NCBI GenBank assembly: GCA_022266195.1
Contig: WHVY01000001.1
Span: 992,001-1,056,000 of the forward strand
Direction: 5' to 3'
DNA from: Tetranychus cinnabarinus
Taxonomy: Eukaryota; Arthropoda; Arachnida; Trombidiformes; Tetranychidae
DNA length: 64,000 nucleotides
The translations under genes were made by a program, and so were the position numbers. The notes beneath the pieces were generated by a model. The model searched no databases. It was not told the origin of the DNA and worked only from the letters and a program-made list of their open reading frames with translations. Positions 35,311 to 45,744 of this stretch are shown piece by piece (position 1 is the first letter of the stretch; each line of letters starts with the position of its first letter).

Positions 35311-37531
35311 ATGGCGATCATTTCCTTTTTATTCATTGTTTTGTTAATTATGGGACTATTTTGGCTTTTTCATCGGTTTACATTCTGGAGTCGTCAAGGA
35401 GTTCCCCATGAGTCACTAATCAAATCTGCTTACACTCGCTATACTAGGCCACTCCATATCGCTGACAGAGATACTTATACAAAATTAGGACGTGTTTTTG
35501 GGTAAGAAGATAACCATCATTTATACTAACAAATAATCGAGTATTTCCTTTAGACTCTTTGAAGGTTTCCGTCCATGTTTAATGATTGGTGAACCTGAGT
35601 ATATTAGAAAGGTTTTAGTCCAAGAATTTGATAAATTTCCAAACCATAGAGTAAGTACTTGATGTTTCCAGAAATCATGAGGATGTTAATGAGATTTATA
35701 ATCTTTGAATCAATAAATATCCAGATTTTTTATGATGGTGACCAAATCTCAGGAAAAAGCTTAGTTGCGCTGGAAAACGATGAATGGAAACCCGTTCGTA
35801 AAATAATGACATCTTTATTTAGCACTGGCAATCTTAAAAAGATGAAACCTTCGATTGATAGATGTACTTCCAGTTTGATTGAAAAACTACGAAAGCAAAT
35901 CGAGATAAGTTCAACGGTTGATATGAAAAAAATGATGGGAGCTTATTCATTGGATGTTTTGGCATCCACCGCATTTGGCATTGAATGTCTTGATAGTGAT
36001 AAAACAAATGATGTTGCCACAATTGTTTCAGATTTTTTTGGCCATCATATATCAATCAAGTCCATTATCCTTCTATGGTTTCCCTTTTTAATCAAACACT
36101 TGAATCTCTATGTTTTCCAGTACGAGATTCTAACCTATTTGAAATCAATTGTTCAAAAGATCTTTGATCGTTCCAGGTTGCTAAAAAGCCAAACCAATTC
36201 AAATGAAAATCAGGTCGATTCAGTGAATAAAAATTTTGTCACATTGCTTGATGAGGCACAAATTAAAATAAAAGACAAGGAACTCGACAGTGAAACAAAA
36301 GGTAAGTCAACCTTTGAATAATGATAGTGATTATGAAAATACATTAATAGGCAAACGAACTATGAAACTTACATTAGAAAGTATTTCAAGGGTTGCATAA
36401 AAAATTTAAAAATGAAAATTTATATCAAAATAGATTCAATAAACCAGACAATGTATTACTAGTTTTGGTATGCAGAACTGTTGATTTAAATCTCTAGGAA
36501 TTATATAAATCATGATCGGTCAATTTGATCAATTAACTAGCCAGTTGCTCAACCAGTTTTATTATTAAGTATTGACGGTGAATTATATTTGCAATTATAA
36601 TGCAGCCCCCTTTTTAAAATTTTATTTTTAACCGCTAATTTTTATGTTATTTTTGTTATTTGCTATTGTTATAATTAATTAGAAAAATTCCTCATCGACA
36701 ATGGAGTTTTGTTGGTAATTGCTGGCTATGATACAACCTCAACTACTTTGAGTTTAATTATCTACTGTTTGGCAATATTTCCTGAACACCAACAAAAGAT
36801 TGTTGATGAACTTGAATCTCTTTACCTACAATTGGAAAGAACAGAGCTTACCATTGAAGAAATCAACTCTCTTGATTATTTAAATGCTGTTATTCATGAA
36901 GTTCAACGTTATTTCCCAGTTGTTCCAAGGTATGATATCTCATTTAATTTAGATCGAATAACAATTTTTTCTCGCTAATTGATAACATTCTAATATTTAT
37001 TTACTTTCTAATGCATAAAATTTTGTTTAAATCTTTGTAAATACATTGTAATATTAATGTTAGAATCGAGAGGAGAGCCGGCCGCGATTGTACACTAGGA
37101 ACAATTAAATTACTTAAAGATAGTTTAGTGGCCATTCCAAGTTATGCAATAAATCATGATCCCAGCTTTTTCAAAAACCCTGACCAGTTTGATCCAACAC
37201 GATTTTTGAACAATAACAGCGAACAGCAGACAATCATTCCAGACGTATTTTTACCTTTTGCTGCTGGACCTAGGAGTTGTATTGGAAAGAGGCTGGCTCT
37301 GCTTGAGATCAAAATCTGTTTGATTTCGTTGTTGACTCATTATCGATTTAGTGTTTCTTTGGAAACCAAGGTTAGTAAAATTGATTTCGTTCCATGATGA
37401 ATTTAATTTTAATTCTTTCTCAATACTTTGTTCAGATTCCTTTAGACTATCACATAGGACAGCCTGTTTCTAGTCCGAAAGATGTAAAAGTGATCGTAAC
37501 TCCAAGAACAAGACTTCATAAGCAAGGCTAA
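35311..37531 (+). CDS. cytochrome P450, CYP3-clan-like, six exons
   Basis: Membrane-anchored haem monooxygenase of the ER, of the type that oxidises xenobiotics or lipids. Exons 35311-35501, 35554-35650, 35725-36301, 36683-36929, 37064-37370 and 37436-37531 join in phase to give 504 residues. Visible marks: an N-terminal membrane helix (residues 1-20), the C-helix ENDEWKPVRK, the I-helix oxygen-binding AGYDTTSTT (from ~303), ExxR in HEVQRYFP, the FDPTRF meander, and the haem loop FAAGPRSCIG with Cys443. The GRVFGLFEGFRPC start and long F-G region resemble CYP3A/CYP6-like enzymes, so CYP3 clan is likely. I cannot give a CYP number. All key residues are present, so it should be active. Substrate unknown. 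Confidence 0.93.
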
Positions 37532-37704
37532 TTGTAAGAGGCTATCAACAAATTTCTCTGATGAATGATCAATTATTTTGGAATTACTCTTCATCTTAAA
37601 TTTCAAAGTTCATAGTTTATTTAGCGAACCAGAAAACATCAATAAAACAAAAATAGCAAAAACTATGCGATAAAGATGAAACAAGTAGTTGATTTACTAA
37701 ACAC

Positions 37705-37803
37705 TATTAATGTTAGAATCGAGAGGAGAGCCAGTGGCTATTGTACACTAGGCACAATCAAATCACTAAAAGATAATTTAGTGGCCATTCCAAGCTATGC
37801 AAT
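37705..37803 (+). pseudogene. duplicated fragment of P450 exon 5
   Basis: About 99 bp matching 37055-37149: the last bases of intron 4 with its TTAG acceptor, then the first ~30 codons of exon 5. Similarity stops abruptly after GCAAT. The reading frame is intact over the match (CTLGTIKSLKDNLVAIPSYA against CTLGTIKLLKDSLVAIPSYA), with a few replacements. It lies 174 bp past the P450 stop and lacks the haem-binding part, so it cannot encode an enzyme. Confidence 0.85.
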
Positions 37804-38965
37804 CCAGTTTACTGATAATTGTTAACGTATTTACGCGATTAAAACATGTTTCGTTTATGTGTCATCAAACTTAATGATCAACATGAAGAGTGATCGGAAG
37901 TGTACTTTTGATTTAGATAACCTCATTTAAGTTCAGTTGGTCATCAGTAATGGATTTCATTTTTTATTGAACTTTCACTTGAAACATTTTTTGATTCATG
38001 TGAAGCTTTGTGCAAAAGCATACGAGAATTATTATAAATTAACAATTTTAACACTTATACTTTAACTTTTAACAATTAGGAATGAAAAGTCTAATCGGTG
38101 ATCACAGTTATTTATAATTCATCACATCGCAAATATTATTATTCTTCACTCTATTTTCCAATGTTAATGATTTAAAATATGACAATTAACTTATTGATAA
38201 AGAAATCTTAATTCAGCATCAATAGCAATTTGCAAAATTAGCGTGCTGAAGTGAATTGTCAATTCATAATTGTACTCAAACCCTTTAAATATAGTCAAGT
38301 TGTCATGATTCAAAATTAAAGTAAATTTTCCTAATAATTTCGCACTAAAAAACTGTTAACATTGCAATTATTAGTCTACCATCCTTACCTGATTTGGACA
38401 GTATCTACTCATATCTATTGGCTGTCACAAACTGTTTTTTGGTTATTAAATAGCTTGAACATTGAGGAAAAATTCGAGTTTATTCATTAATTTATCTGAT
38501 TATAAAAATTTATATATGAATGATTAGAAAGTAAGAAAAGAAAGAGAAGAAGGTGTAACCTGAAAATCCAGACTCAACTTCATCAGCAAAATGAGACTGT
38601 AGTAAAGCTTTGCTACAAGGCTTGTTGAACAAGTTGTAAGCTGTAAACAGCTCCATTTGATCAACATAAATATTTTAATTCCCATGTAAATATTACCTGT
38701 GTTTATTGTTTTTAAATTTGTCATAATTAATCTATATTTATGAGTGTACATTCAATGGACTGAAGATTGGAGCTACAACGGTTGATTTGCTATTTGGACC
38801 TAAAGAAAATAATACAATCTTTTTGTGAACATGGCTGTACCATTTCCAGTTTATCTAATCAATGGTGGATTGGAAACATCGATTAATTCTTCACATCTTG
38901 CTGCTTAATTGATTATTGAAATACAATAGTTTTTTTATCATATTACTTTGTTCTCGATCAATTAA
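37804..38965. other. intergenic stretch between P450 and RMDN3-like gene
   Basis: AT-rich with no supported gene. A 75-codon minus-strand frame at 38524-38751 has no splice or homology support. Confidence 0.6.
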
Positions 38966-40561
38966 ATGGGAATTATAACAAGCATGGATCAAGTTGGAAG
39001 AGAAAAATTTTCTGTTATTGCTGCCTTTGGAGCTGGTATTGCTTTGACTGCTACAGTTGCTGGTATTTATAGTAAAATTAAATCAACTGATAGCCGAAAG
39101 AAGGCTCGTGAATTGTTAGCATCCAAATTAGATATTCTTAATGAGACAGTTGAACAACTACGGAAGGATGTTGAGGAGATCAAGATTGCTTCAATGAGAG
39201 GCTCACCTTACTCCATGAAACCTTTGGACATAGATCATCTGGAAGCTGAATTGGATGCCGTTGATATTGAAATGAACCAACAATCGAAATCCCGTTTTAA
39301 TCACCATCTTCACCGAAAACCATTAAGATTGGAGGAAACAAGGTTTGAGCCTATCAACTCGGATCCCTATACATCATCTGATGAGACTGAGGAATTTTTT
39401 GATTTCAATGATAGGTTAGTGATTTACTTTATTTACTTTTATTCAATTTCTCATTTGACCATTTCTAATACCCTTTTCCATTATTACAGTGATAATAATA
39501 TTAGTTTAGAGCCTGGAATAATAAGAGCCAAAGATGATTCTAATGGTGAACCCAGTGGTGATGTTGTTGATAATTATGCTGCTAAAAATCTTAATGCAAA
39601 AGAAGCAAGAGAAGAACTCGAACTTCCTGCACAACATGCAGAGTTACCTGAAAAAATTGAACCCGTTGAGCTCAGTCAAGAAGACCATTTTAAAGAAATT
39701 GATTCCTGTATTGATAATCCTAAAGTAGATATTCAAAGTCTTTATGACAAATTATGTGCAATAGAAAAAAAGGTAAACAAAACTTGTCCGTGAAACTCCA
39801 GCCATTTCTTTATCAATTTCATATCAATATCAAGCTGTTCAAATTAATTTGAGAAGTTTGGTCTTGATAGAAATTGATAAAGAATTAGCTTAAATTTAGT
39901 TTAAAAAGATGTTATTCTAATTGTATTCTAATTTTTGTACTTTTCATAGTTCGGATGTAATGCCCAGATAATGTGGCGTAAATCTAAGGTTTGTCATCTG
40001 ATGGGATCAGCTGCGGAGAAACAAGGAAATAAGGATAGAAAAAAGGAATTAGTTTATGAGAAGCTTGAATGTGCTAAGAAAGCTCTTCAACTTGACGAAA
40101 ATTGCGTTGAGTGTCACAAATGGTACGCTATAGCCATAGGATCTGTAACTGATTACGTTGGTACCAAGGAAAAAATAGAGAATGGTTATGAATTCAAGAA
40201 ACATTTAGATTTCGCATTAAATCTTAAGCCTGATGATGCTACTCTGCACCATTTACTAGGAAGATGGGCTAGTGAAGTTTCTAATCTTTCTTGGTTGGAG
40301 AAAAAATTAGCCTCAAGTTTATTTGCTCAAGTCCCTGAGACCAGTGCCGATGAAGCGCTACAATCTTTGCTCCAAGCATACAAGATCAAACCCGAATGGA
40401 AACAAAATATATATTACATCTGTAAAACATTAATTTCACTTAAACGAACAAAAGAAGCAACCGAGTGGATTGAGAAAGGATTGGCTTGTAAAATAGATGA
40501 TGATGATGATCAGGTGATCCATGATAAACTATTGAACCTCAAATCAAAATATTTAAAATAA
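38966..40561 (+). CDS. RMDN3: regulator of microtubule dynamics protein 3-like (PTPIP51-type ER-mitochondria tether)
   Basis: Exons 38966-39414, 39490-39772 and 39950-40561 join to give 447 residues (human RMDN3 is 470). In animals RMDN3/PTPIP51 sits in the outer mitochondrial membrane and binds VAP proteins of the ER, aiding lipid and calcium transfer. Visible in order: an N-terminal membrane segment (~17-35, AAFGAGIALTATVAGIY), a heptad-like coiled coil (~45-75), an acidic FFAT-type motif (residues 139-149, DETEEFFDFND), a disordered acidic linker, and the C-terminal TPR-like domain (~240-447) with family blocks such as WRKSKVCHLMGSAA and ALQLDENCVECHKWYAIAIG. FFAT plus the N-terminal anchor points to RMDN3 over RMDN1/2. 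The first intron is 75 bp and stop-free (see findings). Confidence 0.88.
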
Positions 40562-40924
40562 TCACGGAGTGACGGTGACGTCGACGGAATCCATTACTTA
40601 AAAACTACTTGACGATGCGCATATAAGGAAACACATGGACTGATATAAAATCAATATTGATCTTCGTCCTTTTTTGTTCAAATCCACTCGCAAAACTAGT
40701 TTAATATGATTTGATTTTCAAATATTCCACCAAAGATCTTTTGTCACTAAATTTTAATAATTGATTGCTACAAATGTAGATTTTCTAGTGGGTCAAAGTA
40801 TTGAGGCAATCCTCATGTCCATCCAACTTTTGTAAATCTGTTGTCAAAAGGTAATCAACAATATTATCGAGATTCTCTATTATTTGTTTGATACATTCGA
40901 ATGTCCATTTTATATTTTAGTAGA

Positions 40925-40930
40925 AATAAA
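40925..40930 (+). terminator. polyadenylation signal of the RMDN3-like gene
   Basis: AATAAA 364 bp after the stop codon, before the convergent COA8 gene. Confidence 0.4.
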
Positions 40931-41391
40931 AACGGTTTTTTTGTCTATCATTTTGAATTCAAGTCTAAATGAAAGAGTTCAAACATATAGAATACAAAAC
41001 AATAGCAAATTCAGCTATGCTTGGTTTATTTCTAAAACGGTCTTGTCTTAAATAAACTATTTTACTATTTAACATTTCAAAGGTCAATTTAAGAGTAATT
41101 ACAAATTATCAACAATGATTACACTATTATAAACATTAAATATTGGAGCGCATTGAATATTTGAATCCAGCCGTTGAACTCTGTTGGTGGTGATTCTAGA
41201 AAGAGACAGAAAAATTGTTAGAAACATATACTACCAAAAAAGCTTTGATCTAAAAGCTTATTTGCCCTGTTATTTCAAATTTATCTACGCACACTACGAA
41301 AATCGCATCTCATTATATTAAGAGGGATTCCAGAGAAAAGTGCGGAAGTTAGAATATAAGAACAAACGATTCTTACCTGTATTCACATTAA

Positions 41392-41974
41392 TTATGAGAA
41401 AGATTTTCTCAGAGATCTTCTTTTAGAAGCAATAAAAGCTGCTAAAGCAGGCAAAAGAAGTCGGAACTGCCGTCGATACCATTCTCTATAAAGGTAGATC
41501 AATCTTTAGTTTAGCTATAACAGACTAAGAAATCAACATTACCTGTTGTAAGATATGTGCTTATTATAATTCTTGTCTAAAAATTCTTTGTAGAATGGCA
41601 TTAAATCTTCTTGCGAGAATGCCAAGGAACCATCGCCTCTCAAAAGACGTTGTCTTTCGATGAACTCAGCCTTTTCCTAGAGAAAGAGTAAACAAAGGGC
41701 AAAAATGGAGTGAGAAATAGACCATGAGTAACGTGTAAAGCTTTTATCTATTACATACCTTTAGAAATCTCGTATTGTTTTCCTCCCAATAACAGTGATT
41801 CCATAATTGATTGTCTTCGTATAATTTTCGATACCTTTTTTCAGCATCACTTTCACAGTCTGGAATAGCATGTTTGATTAAATTGATATGCGATTTTGGA
41901 TGAGCACTGCTCACATAGCTTTTATCACGTAAGAGCTGATTTGAAAGTCTCCTTAAAGTGGTGATGTAAACCAT
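41392..41974 (-). CDS. COA8: cytochrome c oxidase assembly factor 8 (APOPT1), three exons
   Basis: Mitochondrial matrix-side protein that protects and promotes assembly of complex IV. Minus-strand exons 41974-41759, 41676-41543 and 41485-41392 give 147 residues (human about 200). The N-terminus (MVYITTLRRLSNQLLRD) is basic and amphipathic, like a mitochondrial targeting signal. The conserved core follows: IPDCESDAEKRYRKLYEDNQ, LWNHCYWEENNTRFLKEKAE, SQEDLMPFYKEFLDKNYNKH and ISYNREWYRRQF, then a short hydrophobic and basic tail. I chose the ATG at 41974 over frames further upstream because an acceptor-like TTTAAATTTAG lies just 5' of it and the targeting peptide starts there. A short 5' UTR exon is therefore possible. 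Confidence 0.9.
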
Positions 41975-42687
41975 GACTAAATCAGATAGCAGTTGAGATT
42001 TTAACTCGAATTGACTAAATTTAAAATAAATTAATACACGATAATCATGGTAATAAACATTCAATCATATTGTTACTAGAATAACAAAAACCAAAAAGGC
42101 ATTTATTGAAGACAAGAAAAAAACGCAACGCATGCTCATGGTATTGAAAATTTGAAATTTGAAATTCCTGGTTAAATTCCTGTTTGTTTAAAAATCCTGT
42201 GACAATGAAATGAAGCTTTCAAAATTTTCAGAAAAGTCTAATTATTTTCAGCCCTCACTTTATTCATCTACAAACATTAATAGCGATGGAAGATATTAAA
42301 GTAATTAGAAAAAAAATAATTCCAACAAAGTACGCTAAAGAGCAGCTTATGAAACCTGAATCGTGAGAAAATTTTTCGTAATATCTAAAGAATAACTATT
42401 AATAATATTATTACTCCCGATATATTACTGATAATGTGAAATTGAATGAAAGCAGAAGAGTTTTATGAGCATAATGATCCAGTATGGTTATAATCTGTTA
42501 ACCAGAAACTTGAGAAATATAAACCGACGATCACAGCTTCCTAGTTTTTAATTATGAAGCGAGAAATAGAAGATATGCTAAAATATCAGAAAATGATTTT
42601 GTACAAATGCATTGTTTATGTAATAATATATATATACTCATAGTTCATTTGTTATGTATATATATACAAATATTGATAATAGGGATA
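41975..42687. other. region between COA8 and DCAF5
   Basis: Holds the COA8 upstream region and DCAF5 3' UTR, with TA-rich runs near 42625-42670. A 27-codon plus-strand ATG frame at 42285 is noted but not supported. Confidence 0.5.
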
Positions 42688-45600
42688 TTAATCATGTTTG
42701 CGTTTGATTGACTTATAAACAACTTTTTCAGAGTTAGATTCGAGATTTTTGCGTTTGCGGAAACACTTTCCAGTATTATTTACAGTTTTGATGGTAACGT
42801 TATTGACTTTTGATGGTTGTCCTGACTCATGATTTTGATGATCCTTTTCCTTCGTATCACTATTTGAATTTTTATTATTATTTATATCGTCACTTTTTTC
42901 ATCATCATGATTGCTTGAAAGGTCTTTCAATTGATCATTTGCAGATGTTGATGCTGTTTCTTGGCTATTATTATTAGAGATTGGTGCCTTTGATTTGACC
43001 GCTCCGTTAGCATTCTTTTTCTTGGCTGACTCGGTGTCTCCATCGAAACCAGCATCATCACTTTCTTCATCATAACGCAAGTTAACCATAGGAAGAATAC
43101 GTTTTTCAGGTTCCTCAGCTTCGGAATCATTATCACTACTGCTGCTACTGATGCTGGAGCTACTGCTATCAACATATTTATTAGAAACACACTTTTTATT
43201 AAGGTTGCGTCTTCTTTCGGATGCTTTACGGCGTCGTTGTCTCTTGTTAAGATCTTCGTCGGATGAGCTTGAAGTTGAACTGTCTGGAGACTTAATTTGA
43301 CTTCTGTTGGAGTCTGGAGACTTAGTTTGACTTCTATTCGTGTCAGGAGACTTAATCTGGCTTATGCTAGTATCAGTCGAATTACTAGCTGACTTCTCAC
43401 CATCCGAACCACAGGTTGAATCAGTAGAAATTGATCTATCCTCAATTAACGAATCTTCATCATCATCATCTTCAAGAGACAGATGTTCAACAATGCCATC
43501 GGTCAAAAGATCAGCCAGTCTGTGTGCCATACGAACTTCGTTAAGTAAATCATTACCTCCAATCAATGGAGGATCATCATCTGAATCAAAACCAAGTGGA
43601 CTTTCTGGACTGCCACCTCTCCAGAGGAAATTATTTCGATTAGCTAGATAACGCAATCGAACCATCATCTTGTGCAAATGTCCACGGTTATTTTTCAGTC
43701 CATTGTCAACCTTTTGTGCTAACCTTTCTAAGATTTCAAGCACTCCTTCCAACTGCTCTTTACGTCGCTCTTTATCTTCAATACTGAAGCCACTAGTTTT
43801 ATCACAAGCTTTGCTTTTATCCTCTTTGTCACGAGCAAGGTGTTTCTTGAGTCTTCGTAACCGTATTTTAGTAGACTTTAGAGCATACCGAGTTGCTTTG
43901 CGTAGTTGCTCTTTCTTCTTTTCATTTATGAGTATGGATATTTTGTTTGCATCGACATCAATATTGTCATTGTTTGAATCAGTAGCTTGACTTCTTGAAG
44001 CTGATAACGATGAAGAATTAGTTGCAAGGCTTGAAGAAGAGGGCCTAGCAGAAGATGTACTTGGCTTACACAAAACTTCATTACTATTTTGATTATCATT
44101 CACAGCATTGTTAGAATCACTTTTACTGCTATCAGCATTCTTACTATTTGGCACAACAGCTGAAGATTTAGAATCAGTTCCATAAAGTCTGTTAACGGAG
44201 GATTCCATCCTTTCACTGAATGATTTAATGTAACCAACGATTTGGTCATCACAAAGGTGTAAAAGTTCCTTTTCCTCGTCACTTGAAGATAATTCTGATA
44301 GCGATTCAATACGAGCATGATTTCTAGTAATCAAGCTGAACCTTGAGGCAAAGTCAGAGTCTTCGGAATTGGAATCGGTTGTTAGCCCTTCGATATCTCG
44401 TTGGACGAGTGAGTCGAAGAAAGCTATCATACGAGGATCTTCTTGGACTGATTGGTTGCTGTAATCATGAGCAGCAAGATGGCCACTTTCGAGTACCAAC
44501 TGAATATATTCTTCATGACTGTAAACTTTACGGTCATCAAGACTACAGGTGTTTTTGGGATCATTTTCTTTAGGGTCAAAAATATCAAAGATTGACCAAA
44601 CTTTTATCACTTTCTCGACCCCAGAAGAAGCAATCGTTGAATTGGAATAGTTGTATCGAACTTGGTTAACTATTGAGCGATGTCCTCGTAGGATAAGATG
44701 GGTTTGATCAACCCATTTGATTCCATCAGAAGAGAAGTCTTTTTCCAATATTTCATCAGGGATCTTCCACATATAAAGACGGAAATCATCTGATCCAGAC
44801 AAAATATATTCATCTTTTGAGCCTGCAAAACAGCAGCTTTTCATAGTACAAGAGTTGTAATAATCTTTGTCATCAAACTCGGCGATTGGATGAGGCGATA
44901 GTGTATTATAAAGGATAACAGGTAATCTACGTCTTAGAGCAACAATCTTAGTTCCATTAGAATTAAAACGAACAGACATAGCACTTTGAGAAGTAACTAG
45001 GCCTCCATTGTATTTGATTAGGTCAACACGAGGTTTACGAATATCCCAGAGACTCACTCCTTCCCTTGAATTAGCAGTGACAATGAGTCTAGGCTCAACA
45101 GGATTATGCATAACTGATTGGAAAGCGGATCGAGTGTGTATAAGCACTGGTAAATTATCCATATTGTAAGGGACGCGAAGATCAAACAAGAATATTCTTC
45201 CTTCATCACAGGCAGTGGCAAATAAATTATCATTTTGAGGATCAACGGAAAGACAATAAACCACCTCTCGATGAAGAATCACTTTCAGAGGCTCTCTAGT
45301 TTCAACATCATGTATGATAACTTGTTCGTCGTTACCTCCTGAAAAGATATGACGATTATCTGAATCGAGACCAAGACAAAAAATGTTTGACGTATGCTCA
45401 GCTTTCATAACAATAGGCTTGTCTTTGTCAGACAAGGCTTTCTCAACATTCCATAATAAAACACGACGGTCATCACCACCTGAGACCATAAGTTGTCCAT
45501 TGTTGCTAAATTCAATAGCATTAATACATCCATAATGAGCATAAAGATCCTTGCTATATAGTCCAGTTGCTTTACGATAACGAGCTCTAATTAGATAGTC

Positions 45601-45744
45601 AATTGTTTGATTTTGAGCCACAGAGAGATTACTTGTATACCCATATTCACGAGCAGTTAGAGCAGATACACTGTTGTGGACATCTTTAACAGGTCCACCA
45701 AAATTATTAGCAATCAAAGAATGTGTGATACCGGTGGTAGCCAT
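42688..45744 (-). CDS. DCAF5: DDB1- and CUL4-associated factor 5 (WD40 substrate receptor), single exon
   Basis: Substrate receptor of CUL4-DDB1 ubiquitin ligases. The frame gives 1018 residues from the ATG at 45744 (human DCAF5 is 942). WD40 repeats cover about residues 60-405 with near-identical family blocks: GCINAIEFSNNGQLMVSGGD, DRRVLLWNVE, SNIFCLG, FSGGNDEQVIIHD, NPVEPRLIVTANSREGVSLW, QSAMSVRFNSNGTKIVALRR and SCTMKSCCFAG. The WDxR-type DIRKPR is where DDB1 contact is expected. The conserved post-propeller motif DYSNQSVQEDPRMIAFFDSL follows near 430. The rest is disordered: a Lys/Arg helix near 615, acidic and Ser-rich stretches, and a nuclear-localisation-like end (KSIKRKHD). Inside the tail is a three-unit 10-residue repeat. 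No intron is seen. The 19 codons upstream of the ATG stay open without another ATG, so a 5' exon is possible. Confidence 0.93.
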   Translation of the reverse strand: MATTGITHSLIANNFGGPVKDVHNSVSALTAREYGYTSNLSVAQNQTIDYLIRARYRKATGLYSKDLYAHYGCINAIEFSNNGQLMVSGGDDRRVLLWNVEKALSDKDKPIVMKAEHTSNIFCLGLDSDNRHIFSGGNDEQVIIHDVETREPLKVILHREVVYCLSVDPQNDNLFATACDEGRIFLFDLRVPYNMDNLPVLIHTRSAFQSVMHNPVEPRLIVTANSREGVSLWDIRKPRVDLIKYNGGLVTSQSAMSVRFNSNGTKIVALRRRLPVILYNTLSPHPIAEFDDKDYYNSCTMKSCCFAGSKDEYILSGSDDFRLYMWKIPDEILEKDFSSDGIKWVDQTHLILRGHRSIVNQVRYNYSNSTIASSGVEKVIKVWSIFDIFDPKENDPKNTCSLDDRKVYSHEEYIQLVLESGHLAAHDYSNQSVQEDPRMIAFFDSLVQRDIEGLTTDSNSEDSDFASRFSLITRNHARIESLSELSSSDEEKELLHLCDDQIVGYIKSFSERMESSVNRLYGTDSKSSAVVPNSKNADSSKSDSNNAVNDNQNSNEVLCKPSTSSARPSSSSLATNSSSLSASRSQATDSNNDNIDVDANKISILINEKKKEQLRKATRYALKSTKIRLRRLKKHLARDKEDKSKACDKTSGFSIEDKERRKEQLEGVLEILERLAQKVDNGLKNNRGHLHKMMVRLRYLANRNNFLWRGGSPESPLGFDSDDDPPLIGGNDLLNEVRMAHRLADLLTDGIVEHLSLEDDDDEDSLIEDRSISTDSTCGSDGEKSASNSTDTSISQIKSPDTNRSQTKSPDSNRSQIKSPDSSTSSSSDEDLNKRQRRRKASERRRNLNKKCVSNKYVDSSSSSISSSSSDNDSEAEEPEKRILPMVNLRYDEESDDAGFDGDTESAKKKNANGAVKSKAPISNNNSQETASTSANDQLKDLSSNHDDEKSDDINNNKNSNSDTKEKDHQNHESGQPSKVNNVTIKTVNNTGKCFRKRKNLESNSEKVVYKSIKRKHD
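43281..43370 (-). repeat. three 30-bp tandem repeats inside DCAF5
   Basis: Units at 43281-43310, 43311-43340 and 43341-43370 each encode ten residues of the form SQ(I/T)KSPD(S/T)NR. The third unit ends the array with divergence. Each unit holds one SP phosphorylation-type site. The repeat lies in the disordered C-terminal part of the protein. Confidence 0.85.

Noticed and set aside
42285..42366. 27-codon plus-strand ATG frame ending near a GTGAGA donor-like site
   Set aside because: No continuing exon is found before the opposite-strand DCAF5 gene.
43340..43990. About 100-codon plus-strand frames over DCAF5
   Set aside because: Shadows of the DCAF5 coding strand; the minus-strand frame is unmistakable by homology.
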